A stretch of DNA of 64,000 nucleotides. Source: Terriglobales bacterium (GTDB taxonomy: Bacteria > Acidobacteriota > Terriglobia > Terriglobales > Acidobacteriaceae). The notes under the pieces are model-generated. The model saw only the letters and a program-made list of their open reading frames with translations. It searched no databases and was not told the origin of the DNA. Position 1 is the first letter of the stretch. Each line of letters starts with the position of its first letter. Of the stretch, positions 27,666-36,157 are shown in pieces. The position numbers were made by a program, and so were the translations under genes. Location of the stretch: contig DATMXP010000018.1 in NCBI GenBank assembly GCA_035561515.1, forward strand, positions 168,681 through 232,680, read 5' to 3'.

Positions 27666-28455
27666 TCGCCCGCGGGTACGAGTATTGGGTGTTCCGGTCG
27701 ATGCCATTGACCTGACCGGCGCTGTGCAGATCGTCGAGCGCGCCATTGATACTGGCCGTCGTGGTTATGTCTGTGTCACCGGCGTGCACGGCATCAGCGA
27801 AGCTCAACGAGATGTCCGCTTTCGTGCGGTCCTCGAGCGGGCCATGCTGGTCACGCCAGACGGCATGCCTACTGTCTGGCTTGGGCGGCTCGAGGGTTAC
27901 GCTCATATGCAACGGGTCTTCGGGCCCGATCTGATGACCGCGATGCTGTCCCGTTCGGAGGAGTGTGGACATACGCACTTCCTTTACGGTGGGAAGCTCG
28001 GCATCGCTGACCAACTGCGGTCTAGTTTGTTGCGTAAGTATCCGGGTGCAAAAATCGTGGGTACCTTCACGCCTCCGTTTCGTCCGCTTAGCGACAGTGA
28101 GAAACTTGGCTTGCGCGAGAAGCTCGACGTACTGCGACCCGATGTCGTTTGGGTGGGGCTCAGCACGCCTCGGCAGGAAGTCTTCATGGCCGAACACTTA
28201 GAGGAGCTTGGTGCCAAAGTGATGATAGGCGTCGGCGCAGCGTTCGATTTCCTGAGCGGAAATCTTAGAGACGCTCCGCAGTGGATGAAAACGGCTGGTC
28301 TGCAATGGGCTCACCGCCTTGCGCAGGATCCGCGACGCCTTTGGAAACGCTATCTGATCAACAATAGCTTGTTCCTTTCCTATCTTGCACTTGAAAAGCT
28401 GGGATTACGCAGAACCACTTCAGTCCTTGGCGAGTCTCTCGAAGCCACGGAATAA
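27631..28455 (+). CDS. WecG/TagA/CpsF family glycosyltransferase
   Basis: 274 residues, the usual length. Family landmarks are VTPDGMPTVW (about residue 72, with the proposed catalytic Asp), the GTFTPPFRPLS region, VWVGLSTPRQEVFMAEH (about 171) and VGAAFDFLSG. It ends in an amphipathic helix that docks on the membrane. These enzymes (GT26) transfer ManNAc, ManNAcA or another hexose to an undecaprenyl-linked primer. It is the last gene of exopolysaccharide locus A and overlaps the epimerase gene by 35 bp. It converges on the methyltransferase gene with only 6 bp between the stops. Confidence 0.88.
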   Translation: MAKPLPQNSLLDRPRVRVLGVPVDAIDLTGAVQIVERAIDTGRRGYVCVTGVHGISEAQRDVRFRAVLERAMLVTPDGMPTVWLGRLEGYAHMQRVFGPDLMTAMLSRSEECGHTHFLYGGKLGIADQLRSSLLRKYPGAKIVGTFTPPFRPLSDSEKLGLREKLDVLRPDVVWVGLSTPRQEVFMAEHLEELGAKVMIGVGAAFDFLSGNLRDAPQWMKTAGLQWAHRLAQDPRRLWKRYLINNSLFLSYLALEKLGLRRTTSVLGESLEATE

Positions 28456-28461
28456 GCCCTG

Positions 28462-29175
28462 CTACTTGCGTTTGAGCATGAGTTCGCCGAGCGCATACCG
28501 CTCAAGAACGATCGGATGATCAAGCGCCTCATTCGCTGATGTCTCGTACCACGGGCCTCTCGGCTGCTTGGCCAGGAAGCGCGCCTTCTCGACTTCGAAT
28601 CCTTCCAGCAATTGTGGGAGCCGCTCTCGACCATAGACTCGATGCCATGGTTTGTGAACGGTGTCTATTCCCACTGGGACAGTCAACAGCACCACTCCGT
28701 CGTAAGAAAGCAGCGAACGGATCTTCTGCATCGCCTTAAGGTCGGCGTCCGGTGCATAAGTCGACCCGTAACGGCCTTCCAGGCCAAAGTGCTCAATCGC
28801 GGAACACGCCACAATGACGTCGAAAGCGGGCTGCAGTTGGAGCTGGTTGAAGTCTCCGTGGATAAACGTAAACCCGCTGACCTCTTGCGTGATACGCGTA
28901 TCGAAATCGACGCCAGTTACCTCGTATCCCCGCGCCAGCATCGCAGGCAGCACTGGTGACTCGCCACAGCCGATCTCCAGAGCTCGCTTGCGCCCTTCAG
29001 GGAGGTTCACACAAATCCAGCCCCAGTCGATGATCTTCTCCCCCGCTAGGTCAAATCCACCTTTCGGGGGCCGTGGCTCGCCTCGGAGCCATGCTCGTAT
29101 GCCGAAATTGCTATCGACACGTTTCGCGAACTGGCCAATTGCCTGGCCGATGGGAATGCTGGGAACAGTAGGCAT
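28462..29175 (-). CDS. Class I SAM-dependent methyltransferase
   Basis: About 237 residues. The SAM-binding motif I is LEIGCGESPVLPAML (about residue 63), followed by the acidic end of strand 2 in VTGVDFD and the post-motif VIVACSAIEHFGLEG. The family cannot be resolved further; neighbours in the polysaccharide locus suggest sugar methylation, which is inference. The open frame continues upstream to 29502, but that part is His/Arg-rich, unlike a protein, and runs antisense through the small metal-rich gene on the plus strand. I therefore start at the ATG at 29175, with a GTG near 29238 as an alternative. No strong ribosome binding site is visible. Confidence 0.72.
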   Translation of the reverse strand: MPTVPSIPIGQAIGQFAKRVDSNFGIRAWLRGEPRPPKGGFDLAGEKIIDWGWICVNLPEGRKRALEIGCGESPVLPAMLARGYEVTGVDFDTRITQEVSGFTFIHGDFNQLQLQPAFDVIVACSAIEHFGLEGRYGSTYAPDADLKAMQKIRSLLSYDGVVLLTVPVGIDTVHKPWHRVYGRERLPQLLEGFEVEKARFLAKQPRGPWYETSANEALDHPIVLERYALGELMLKRK

Positions 29176-29297
29176 CAAAGGTGAGATGCGGTTTGGGAGA
29201 TATTGTGCTGCTCTCGCCAGACTGGACGGCGGCGCCACTCCAAGACGGGCCAATCTGACCGGAGCCCGGGCTTCTTTCTCAACCCAGCCAAGGTGCT

Positions 29298-29313
29298 TGT
29301 GACGTTTATCACA
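29298..29313. promoter_or_regulatory. CRP/FNR- or Rex-like palindrome upstream of the metal efflux operon
   Basis: TGTGACGTTTATCACA matches the CRP-type consensus TGTGA-N6-TCACA exactly and is also close to the Rex pattern TTGTGA-N6-TCACAA. A -10-like TAGTAT follows at 29323-29328, with TTGTGA (29297-29302) 20 bp before it acting as a possible -35. The palindrome would then cover the -35 and spacer, a repressor-like or MerR-like placement. The ATG of the first gene is at 29347. Confidence 0.45.
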
Positions 29314-29346
29314 GCCACGAGGTAGTATTAGGAGTAAGGATATCTC

Positions 29347-29736
29347 ATGCGTTTTTGGCGCAGATCGATTTCGGCGACTGTTATGGCGGCAATCGTACTT
29401 CTGCCGTTCCTGTCGATGGCGATGTGTGTGCCTCAAGTAAACGCGCCTATGCAGTGCCCGCCGGATTGCCCGATGATGGCCAAAATCAATATGGGTCATC
29501 ACGGCATGGAGATGAAGTCGTCTAAGACTCCCGGGTCCTGCTGTGAGTTCAGGAGTTCGACTCCGGTACCTGTCACCGAATACAAGACGGTAACGCCGGT
29601 TTATTCCGTCGAGCCAGTCATTGCTTCCTCGCCTGTCGTTTCCACGTCGATGATCCGGCCAGTTGCTATTCTCGAAGCTTCGCCACCATCACTGCCGGTC
29701 GACTCACAAGCCCAACTCTGTACCTTCCTTATCTGA
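29347..29736 (+). CDS. Small exported Met/Cys/His-rich protein, putative metal-binding
   Basis: 129 residues, with a signal peptide (about 1-26). The mature N-terminus is rich in metal ligands: a CPPDCPMM cluster, an MGHHGMEM cluster and a later SCCEF pair. The C-terminal half is Val/Ser/Pro-rich and ends near a single Cys. It is the first gene of the metal efflux operon, with a GGAG/AAGGA ribosome binding site. By position it could be a periplasmic metal sensor or chaperone similar in role to CusF, but it has no CusF fold signature that I can recognise. Its function is inferred from composition and neighbours only. Confidence 0.62.
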   Translation: MRFWRRSISATVMAAIVLLPFLSMAMCVPQVNAPMQCPPDCPMMAKINMGHHGMEMKSSKTPGSCCEFRSSTPVPVTEYKTVTPVYSVEPVIASSPVVSTSMIRPVAILEASPPSLPVDSQAQLCTFLI

Positions 29737-29816
29737 TTTCTCTTCTCGCGTCCTGACGTGCACGGGCGCAGTGTGCCTGTGCGTGTGCGGAACTTTTCAA
29801 CGAGAAGAGAAAGGTC

Positions 29817-31106
29817 ATGTTTACGAAATCAGTGTTGTTTTTGCTGCTCGCGGCGGCATTGGCCGGCGCACAGCAGGCGTCCGTCAGTGGTCCGCCTCCG
29901 CAAAGCAGTGCACCGGTCCTGACACTCGATGAGGTCGTCAGTCAGGTCCAAGCTCAGAACCCGGCGATTTCCAATGCGCAGCGTCTTGTTGAAGCTCGAC
30001 AGCGTCGAGTGGTGCAGGCCGGAGCCTTGCCCGATCCAACTCTATCGGTGTCGTACATGGGAAGTGCCGTTCCATTCAAGACAATGGAGATGGATCCCTC
30101 AAGCTATCGCGGCATAACCGCGATGCAGATGATTCCACTCGGCGGCAAGCGCGAGTTGCGACGCGAGATGGCTCGCAAGGAAGTAACTGCAACTGAAGCC
30201 GATCAGCTTGCCGTGAGACGTCGACTGACCGCCGACGCGAAAGCGGCTTACTACGACTACTTCTACTACGGCAAAGCGCTTGAGATTACGAACCGAAACA
30301 AGGCTCGACTAGAGCAGTTGGCCGACATCTCAGAAGCCCGTTACAAGGTCGGCAAGGCGATGCAGTCGGATGTGTTGCGGGCGCATGTTGAGGTTTCGAT
30401 GTTGCTTCAACAGTCCGTTTCGCTCCAACAGCAGCGTGAGACCGCAGTAGCCCGGCTGAACACTCTCATGAATCGCGATCCTGAATCGGCCCTTCCACCC
30501 GCTGCAGACGTAGGCAAGAGTGCGCTCCCTACATTCGCCGCACTGGCCGCAATCGCAGAGATTAACGACCCAATGCTCCAGAAGGAGCAAAGCATCGTTG
30601 AGCGGAGCAAGGTTGCGATCAACATGGCCCGCAAGGAATACATTCCCGATCTCTCGGTCGGCTACATGTACCAGCAACGCCCGGGCATGGCCGACATGTA
30701 CGGCCTGCAGTTCTCGCTCAATATACCAATCTTCTACAAGTCGAAGCAGCGCGAGGGTGTGGAGCAGGCCAAGCTGGAGCTCGATTCAGCGGAGAAGAGT
30801 CGCGCATCGCGGAAATTGGAGTTGGAGTACGAAGTAAAGCAGATGTACGCAATGGCTCAGAACGCGAACAAGATGCTCGACCTCTATCAAAACGCCATCA
30901 TTCCACAGGCAGAACTTGCGCTCCAATCGGCGGAGTCTTCCTACGCCGTCGGAACAGTGGACTTCCTCACCGTCGTAACGAACTTCACCACGATCAACGG
31001 ATACCAGATCGACTATTACCGCCAGCTCGCGGATTACGAAACAGCTTTGGCGCGGATCGAGGCGCTGACAGGCGACCTGACGCAGGTCAGCAAGGAGGCA
31101 AAGTAA
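29817..31106 (+). CDS. TolC-family outer-membrane efflux protein (CusC/CzcC type)
   Basis: 429 residues. It has a signal peptide (1-18) and two repeated TolC domains, with the first conserved helix LTLDEVVSQVQAQNPAI (about residue 37) and the equivalent half-motif near residue 230. Long helices contain many Gln, Ala and Lys residues as in the periplasmic barrel of TolC proteins. It provides the outer-membrane channel for the tripartite metal pump encoded next to it. Its stop overlaps the adaptor gene start by one base (TAATG), so the complex subunits are translationally coupled. Confidence 0.9.
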   Translation: MFTKSVLFLLLAAALAGAQQASVSGPPPQSSAPVLTLDEVVSQVQAQNPAISNAQRLVEARQRRVVQAGALPDPTLSVSYMGSAVPFKTMEMDPSSYRGITAMQMIPLGGKRELRREMARKEVTATEADQLAVRRRLTADAKAAYYDYFYYGKALEITNRNKARLEQLADISEARYKVGKAMQSDVLRAHVEVSMLLQQSVSLQQQRETAVARLNTLMNRDPESALPPAADVGKSALPTFAALAAIAEINDPMLQKEQSIVERSKVAINMARKEYIPDLSVGYMYQQRPGMADMYGLQFSLNIPIFYKSKQREGVEQAKLELDSAEKSRASRKLELEYEVKQMYAMAQNANKMLDLYQNAIIPQAELALQSAESSYAVGTVDFLTVVTNFTTINGYQIDYYRQLADYETALARIEALTGDLTQVSKEAK

Positions 31107-32395
31107 TGAATAGCAACGTTCGCAAAGTCGTTCGTGTGGCCGCCGTGCTCATTGTCGTCGGAGTTGCCGCAGTGCTCATTTTCGGCCGCGGATTGATCCC
31201 ATCGAGCGCACAGCCATCCCATGCCGGCCAGGCTTCCACAACAACCGCGCAACACGCAGACAGTCGCAAAGTTCTCTATTGGTACGACCCGATGCACCCG
31301 AACTACCGGTCTGACAAGCCCGGCACTGCTCCCGATTGCGGTATGGATCTGGTGCCGATGTACGAAGGACAGGGTGGTGTCGAGAACGGGATGATCAAGG
31401 TCACTCCCGAAAGGCAGCGTATCCTCGGCATCCGTACAGCACCGGTGGAAGAAAAGGTGGTCACCCGGACCCTGCGTACTTCGGGCCAGGTGGTTCCTGA
31501 CGAGACGCGAATCGCGCACGTTCACGTAAAAACGCCCGGCTGGATTGAGAATGTGTACGTCGATTTCGTCGGCCAAATGGTGAAGAAGGGACAGCCGCTC
31601 TTCACCATCTATAGTCCCGATCTGGTCGCAACCCAGGAAGAATACCTAATCGCCAAGCGAGGCCAGCAACAGCTCGGCTCCTCGTCCTACATGGATGTCG
31701 CTCATAACTCCCAGTCGCTGCTCGAATCAGCTCGTCAGCGGCTGGAGCTGTGGGACCTCACTGAGGCCCAGATTCAACGCCTTGATCAGACAGGTCAGGT
31801 GAATCGCACCATTACCGTCTATTCGCCCGTTACAGGTTACGTGACCGATCGCAAGGCGTTTCCGCACGTCGCGGTTAATGGTGATTCCGACATTTACACC
31901 ATTACCGACCTCTCGCGTGTGTGGGTAACTGCGGACGTCTATGAATCGGAACTGCCTTATGTGAAAGTCGGACAGCCCGCGAACATTAAGCTGAGTTATG
32001 TTCCGGGAAAGACCTTCTCCGGTCGCGTCACGTACAACTATCCAACTCTTGATCCGCAAACACATACGGCCAAGGTGCGCATTGACGTGCCGAATACCGG
32101 CCTGATGCTGAAGCCGAACATGTTCGCCGATGTGGAACTGGAGATCCGCTACGGCAAACATGTGGTGGTGCCCGAGGGCGCTGTATTGAATAGCGGCACC
32201 ATGCAAACCGTGTTTGTCGTCCACGACGACGGCAAGTTCGAGCCTCGCCAGGTGAATGTCGGGCCGACGGTGGATGGCCAAACCATCATTGAGTTTGGCC
32301 TGGAGAAGGGAGAAGCGATCGTCAGTTCCGGCAACTTCCTGCTCGATTCCGAGAGCCGCATGAAATTTGGTTCCGGCGACGAGCACCAGCACTGA
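31106..32395 (+). CDS. RND efflux periplasmic adaptor with N-terminal heavy-metal-binding domain (CusB-like)
   Basis: 429 residues. An N-terminal membrane segment (about 8-28) is followed by a heavy-metal-binding domain, with WYDPMHPNYRSD and APDCGMDLVPMY (about 63-92). The membrane-fusion protein core comes next: a lipoyl half-motif in GWIENVYVDFVGQMVKKGQPL (about 147), an alpha hairpin, and the barrel-sandwich and beta-barrel domains (PVTGYVTDRKAF, then a GKTFSGRVTYNYPTLD stretch). It joins the inner-membrane pump to the TolC-like channel and, as for CusB, may pass the metal to the pump. The protein ends in a His-containing tail. Confidence 0.9.
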   Translation: MNSNVRKVVRVAAVLIVVGVAAVLIFGRGLIPSSAQPSHAGQASTTTAQHADSRKVLYWYDPMHPNYRSDKPGTAPDCGMDLVPMYEGQGGVENGMIKVTPERQRILGIRTAPVEEKVVTRTLRTSGQVVPDETRIAHVHVKTPGWIENVYVDFVGQMVKKGQPLFTIYSPDLVATQEEYLIAKRGQQQLGSSSYMDVAHNSQSLLESARQRLELWDLTEAQIQRLDQTGQVNRTITVYSPVTGYVTDRKAFPHVAVNGDSDIYTITDLSRVWVTADVYESELPYVKVGQPANIKLSYVPGKTFSGRVTYNYPTLDPQTHTAKVRIDVPNTGLMLKPNMFADVELEIRYGKHVVVPEGAVLNSGTMQTVFVVHDDGKFEPRQVNVGPTVDGQTIIEFGLEKGEAIVSSGNFLLDSESRMKFGSGDEHQH

Positions 32396-32406
32396 GGAGA
32401 TGAACA

Positions 32407-35400
32407 ATGATTAACAGAATTATCGAGTTCAGTGCCCACCACAAGTTCTTGGTCCTCATGCTTGTAGCTGTTGCCACGGTGTTGGGCTGGCACTCCCTGC
32501 GCAACACCAAGCTGGATGCTATCCCCGACCTTAGCGATACGCAGGTAATCGTCTTTGCGAAGTGGGACCGCAGCCCCGACATCATCGAGGACCAGGTCAC
32601 ATACCCAATCACGTCGGCACTTCTGGGAATGCCGAAGGTGAAGGATATCCGCGGCTTCTCCGACTTCGGTTTCTCGTATATCTACATTGTCTTCGATGAG
32701 GGGACGGATATTTATTGGGCGCGTTCCCGCACGCTTGAATACCTCAATTCCGTCACGCCTCGGCTGCCGAAAGGCGTCAATGTCGAACTTGCGAAAGACG
32801 CGACTGCCGTTGGGTGGGTATACCAGTACGCACTCGTCGATGAGTCGGGCAAGTACAGCTTGGACCAGATGCGCAGCTACCAGGACTGGTACCTCCGCTA
32901 TGCACTTCAATCCGTTCCGGGTGTCGCCGAGGTGGTTCCTGTCGGCGGTTTCGTTCGCGAATATCAGGTCAACATCGACCCCAATCGCCTGCTCGCCTAC
33001 AAGATCCCGATCAACATGGTCTCGGAGGCCATCCAGAAGTCGAACAACGAAGTGGGGGCCCGGTTGGTCGAGTTCTCAGGTCGTGAGTACATGGTGCGCG
33101 GCAAGGGATACATCAAGTCGCTCGACGACATCCGCAACATCGTCGTAATGACAAATCCGCAATCGGGCACTCCTGTTCGGGTAAAAGATTTGGCGAGCGT
33201 GACGTTCGGTCCTGAGATGCGACGCGGTGTTGCGGATCTGGATGGAAAGGGCGAGGTAGTCGGCGGAGTGGTCATCATGCGCTTCGGAGAGAATGCGGAA
33301 AAGGTAATTGAGCGCGTGAAGGCAAAAATCGCCGAAGTCCAACCTTCATTCCCGCCGGGCCTTAAGCTCGTTCCGACGTACGATCGCTCCGAATTGATCG
33401 ATCGCTCCATCGACAACCTGACTCACACTCTCATTGAAGAGTTGATCATCGTCAGCCTGGTTATCCTGGTGTTCCTCTGGCATTTCCCCAGCGCCGCAAT
33501 CCCGATCATCACGATTCCGATCACGGTGATTCTGGCATTCATCCCGATGCAGCTGTCAGGAATGACGGCCAACATCATGTCGCTGGGCGGAATCGCCGTT
33601 GCTATCGGAGCCATGGTGGACGCCGCAGTCGTTGTCGTCGAGCAGACACACAAAAAACTGGAGCATTGGGAGGCAGAAGGCCGCAAGGGCGACTACAAGG
33701 ACGTAGTCGTTTCAGCCGTGAAGGAAGTTGGCGGTCCAAGCTTCTTCGCGCTGCTGGTGATTGCTGTCTCGTTCCTGCCAGTCTTCGCGCTTGAGGCTCA
33801 AGAAGGACGACTCTTCAAGCCACTGGCATTTACGAAAAATTTTGCGATGGCGATCGCGGCTGTTTTGGCTATTACTCTCGATCCAGCCATGCGCCTTCTC
33901 TTCACACACGTGAAGGAGTACAACTTCCGTCCGAAGTGGCTGGCTCGCATTACGAATGCTTTGCTCGTCGGCAAGATTCACACTGAAGAGAACCATCCCA
34001 TCAGCCGGCCATTAATGAAGTTGTACCACCCGGTCGTCGAGTTTGTATTGGAGTGGCGTTGGTTGACAATCGCCGCTGCCATTCTCCTGATGGTCGCTAC
34101 AATCCCCGTATTTAACAAGCTCGGCTCAGAGTTCATGCCTCCGCTCGATGAAGGCACCTTGCTCTACATGCCGACAACGCTGCCTGGCATCTCCGTTTCG
34201 GAAGCCACCCGGATCCTTCAGCAGCAAGACAAGGCGCTCAGTAGCTTCCCGGAAGTCGAGCGGGTCTTTGGTAAGGCTGGTCGCGCTGAAAGCGCTACGG
34301 ACCCGGCGCCTTACTCGATGATGGAAACTACGATTGTCCTAAAGCCGCACGATCAGTGGCCGAAGCGCAAGCGCTGGTATTCCGATCACGCTCCAGAGTG
34401 GACGCAGCGTATTCTTCGCCGTTTTTGGCCTGATCACAAGACCACCGACGAACTGATCTACGGTCCGGGTGGCTTGAACGAAGCAGTCACGTTTCCCGGT
34501 GTCGCGAACGCCTGGACGATGCCGATCAAAGCACGTATCGACATGCTGACGACTGGCATCCGGACACCGGTCGGTATCAAAGTACTTGGCTCTGATCTCA
34601 AGGAAATCGAGAAAATTGGCCGGGACATCGAGCAGGCACTGAAAGATGTTCCTGGAACGGCGAGCGTCTTTGCCGAGCGCACGACTGGCGGCTACTTCCT
34701 GGACTTCGATCTCAAGCGCGATCAACTGGCTCGGTATGGGTTGTCGGTCGATGACGCGCAGATGGTCTTGATTTCCGCCGTCGGCGGAGAACCCGTCACC
34801 ACAACGATTGAGGGCCGCGAACGCTACCCGGTGAATGTCCGATACTTCCGCGACTACCGCAGCGACATTCAGACACTGGAGCGCGTCCTCGTCACTACTC
34901 CTGGAGGCGCACAAATACCCCTCGGCCAGATTGCGACCATTTCGATGAAGACGGGTCCGGGCATGATTCGCGACGAGAATGGTCGTCTCAGCGGCTATGT
35001 CTATGTCGATGTTTCAGGCCGCGACGTCGGCAGCTACGTCGATGAGGCACGCCGAATCGTCTCTGACAAAGTGAAGGTGCCCACCGGATACCAACTCACC
35101 TGGAGCGGACAGTTCGAGTCAATGCAACGCGTGAAGGAGCGCCTGAAACTCGTGCTGCCGATCACGTTGTTCATCGTCTTTCTGCTGCTCTACGCCAATA
35201 CGGGATCAGCAGTAAAGACCAGCATCATCCTGCTCGCTGTCCCATTCTCGGCCATTGGTGCGGTCTGGCTGATGTACTGGCTTGGTTACAACATGAGTGT
35301 CGCAGTCTGGGTGGGGCTGATTGCTCTTCTTGGCGTCGATGCCGAGACTGCAGTCTTCATGCTGCTGTATCTCGATCTCGCTTACAAAGACGCTCGCAAT

Positions 35401-35709
35401 AAAGGTCGCCTGAACAGTTGGGACGATCTCCGCGAAGCAATCGTACATGGCGCAGTGAAGCGCCTGCGTCCGAAAGTTATGACTGTAGCCTGCATGCTGT
35501 TTGGACTGCTACCAATCATGTGGTCCAACGGCGCAGGTGCTGACGTGATGAAACGAATCGCAGCCCCCATGATCGGCGGCATCGTAACCAGCTTCATCAT
35601 GGAACTGATTGTCTATCCACCAGTTTTTGCAATCTGGAAGTGGAACTGGGAAGTAAAACCCGCGCTCGCATGCAAAGTGCAGGCGCAGGAACTGGTACAT
35701 GCGGAATAA
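32407..35709 (+). CDS. Heavy-metal RND efflux pump, CusA/CzcA family
   Basis: 1100 residues, slightly longer than E. coli CusA (1047). Twelve membrane helices lie in the usual RND arrangement. The proton-relay Asp is in SLGGIAVAIGAMVDAAVVVV (about residue 405). The metal-site Met of the cleft corresponds to LLYMPTTLPGIS and IDMLTTGI, which match the Met positions used by CusA for Cu(I)/Ag(I). A 30-40-residue insertion (HAPEWTQRIL to the GPGGLNEA region, about 655-690) accounts for the extra length. Methionine ligands favour monovalent copper or silver over zinc/cobalt, but I would not fix the ion from sequence alone. The ATG follows the adaptor gene by 11 bp with a GAGGAG ribosome binding site. 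Confidence 0.9.
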   Translation: MINRIIEFSAHHKFLVLMLVAVATVLGWHSLRNTKLDAIPDLSDTQVIVFAKWDRSPDIIEDQVTYPITSALLGMPKVKDIRGFSDFGFSYIYIVFDEGTDIYWARSRTLEYLNSVTPRLPKGVNVELAKDATAVGWVYQYALVDESGKYSLDQMRSYQDWYLRYALQSVPGVAEVVPVGGFVREYQVNIDPNRLLAYKIPINMVSEAIQKSNNEVGARLVEFSGREYMVRGKGYIKSLDDIRNIVVMTNPQSGTPVRVKDLASVTFGPEMRRGVADLDGKGEVVGGVVIMRFGENAEKVIERVKAKIAEVQPSFPPGLKLVPTYDRSELIDRSIDNLTHTLIEELIIVSLVILVFLWHFPSAAIPIITIPITVILAFIPMQLSGMTANIMSLGGIAVAIGAMVDAAVVVVEQTHKKLEHWEAEGRKGDYKDVVVSAVKEVGGPSFFALLVIAVSFLPVFALEAQEGRLFKPLAFTKNFAMAIAAVLAITLDPAMRLLFTHVKEYNFRPKWLARITNALLVGKIHTEENHPISRPLMKLYHPVVEFVLEWRWLTIAAAILLMVATIPVFNKLGSEFMPPLDEGTLLYMPTTLPGISVSEATRILQQQDKALSSFPEVERVFGKAGRAESATDPAPYSMMETTIVLKPHDQWPKRKRWYSDHAPEWTQRILRRFWPDHKTTDELIYGPGGLNEAVTFPGVANAWTMPIKARIDMLTTGIRTPVGIKVLGSDLKEIEKIGRDIEQALKDVPGTASVFAERTTGGYFLDFDLKRDQLARYGLSVDDAQMVLISAVGGEPVTTTIEGRERYPVNVRYFRDYRSDIQTLERVLVTTPGGAQIPLGQIATISMKTGPGMIRDENGRLSGYVYVDVSGRDVGSYVDEARRIVSDKVKVPTGYQLTWSGQFESMQRVKERLKLVLPITLFIVFLLLYANTGSAVKTSIILLAVPFSAIGAVWLMYWLGYNMSVAVWVGLIALLGVDAETAVFMLLYLDLAYKDARNKGRLNSWDDLREAIVHGAVKRLRPKVMTVACMLFGLLPIMWSNGAGADVMKRIAAPMIGGIVTSFIMELIVYPPVFAIWKWNWEVKPALACKVQAQELVHAE

Positions 35710-35734
35710 CAATAAGAATGAACGGAGCCAAGCA

Positions 35735-36055
35735 ATGAGAATGAATATATTCGTGACACCCGCCCTCGTAATCGCATTCACACTCTCCGCGTTCGGCGCG
35801 CAGACTAAGTTGACCGGCGTTCTCACCGACGATATGTGCACGAAGAAGCACATGATGCCCGGCAAACCCAACGGGGACTGCGTGCGGGAGTGCATCAAGC
35901 ATGGCGCAAAGTACGTAATCGTTTCAGATGGAAAAGCAATTCCGGTCCAAGGAAAGGAAGACCAACTCAGTGGCCTGGCTGGGAAGAAGGTGATTGTATC
36001 CGGTGAGTTGAAGGGAAAAACCCTTGTGGTTACAGCCGTCGAACCGCAACCGTAG
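35735..36055 (+). CDS. Small exported protein with conserved cysteines, unknown function
   Basis: 106 residues with a signal peptide (about 1-20, cleavage near FGAQ). The mature part looks like a small beta-rich (OB-like) domain: TGVLTDDMC near the start, a DCVRECIKHGAKYVIV motif with two Cys, and GLAGKKVIVSGELKGKTLVVTAVEP at the end. I recognise the pattern as common in small secreted acidobacterial-type proteins but know no function. The three cysteines could bind metal or form disulfides. I chose the ATG 7 bases after GGAG. It is the last gene of the metal efflux operon and is followed by a terminator-like hairpin. Confidence 0.7.
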   Translation: MRMNIFVTPALVIAFTLSAFGAQTKLTGVLTDDMCTKKHMMPGKPNGDCVRECIKHGAKYVIVSDGKAIPVQGKEDQLSGLAGKKVIVSGELKGKTLVVTAVEPQP

Positions 36056-36115
36056 GGAACTGATGGGCGTGGGCCGTCCACGATCTGCGGCCCCGCCAAT
36101 GTCAGCGCAAGAGAT

Positions 36116-36146
36116 TACTCGGGGCGAGTTCGCTTCGCCCCGAGTA
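36116..36146. terminator. Bidirectional terminator-like hairpin between convergent genes
   Basis: A 12-bp perfect stem, with ACTCGGGGCGA pairing to TCGCCCCGAGT plus one T-A pair, encloses a 7-base loop. It lies 60 bp after the efflux operon stop and 11 bp from the stop of the convergent cytochrome gene. It lacks a strong T-run on the plus side, so efficiency is uncertain. Confidence 0.65.
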
Positions 36147-36157
36147 TCTGTCACGCA

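Noticed and set aside
29176..29502. N-terminal extension of the minus-strand methyltransferase
   Set aside because: His/Arg-rich, runs antisense through the exported metal-rich gene on the plus strand, and lies outside the methyltransferase fold.
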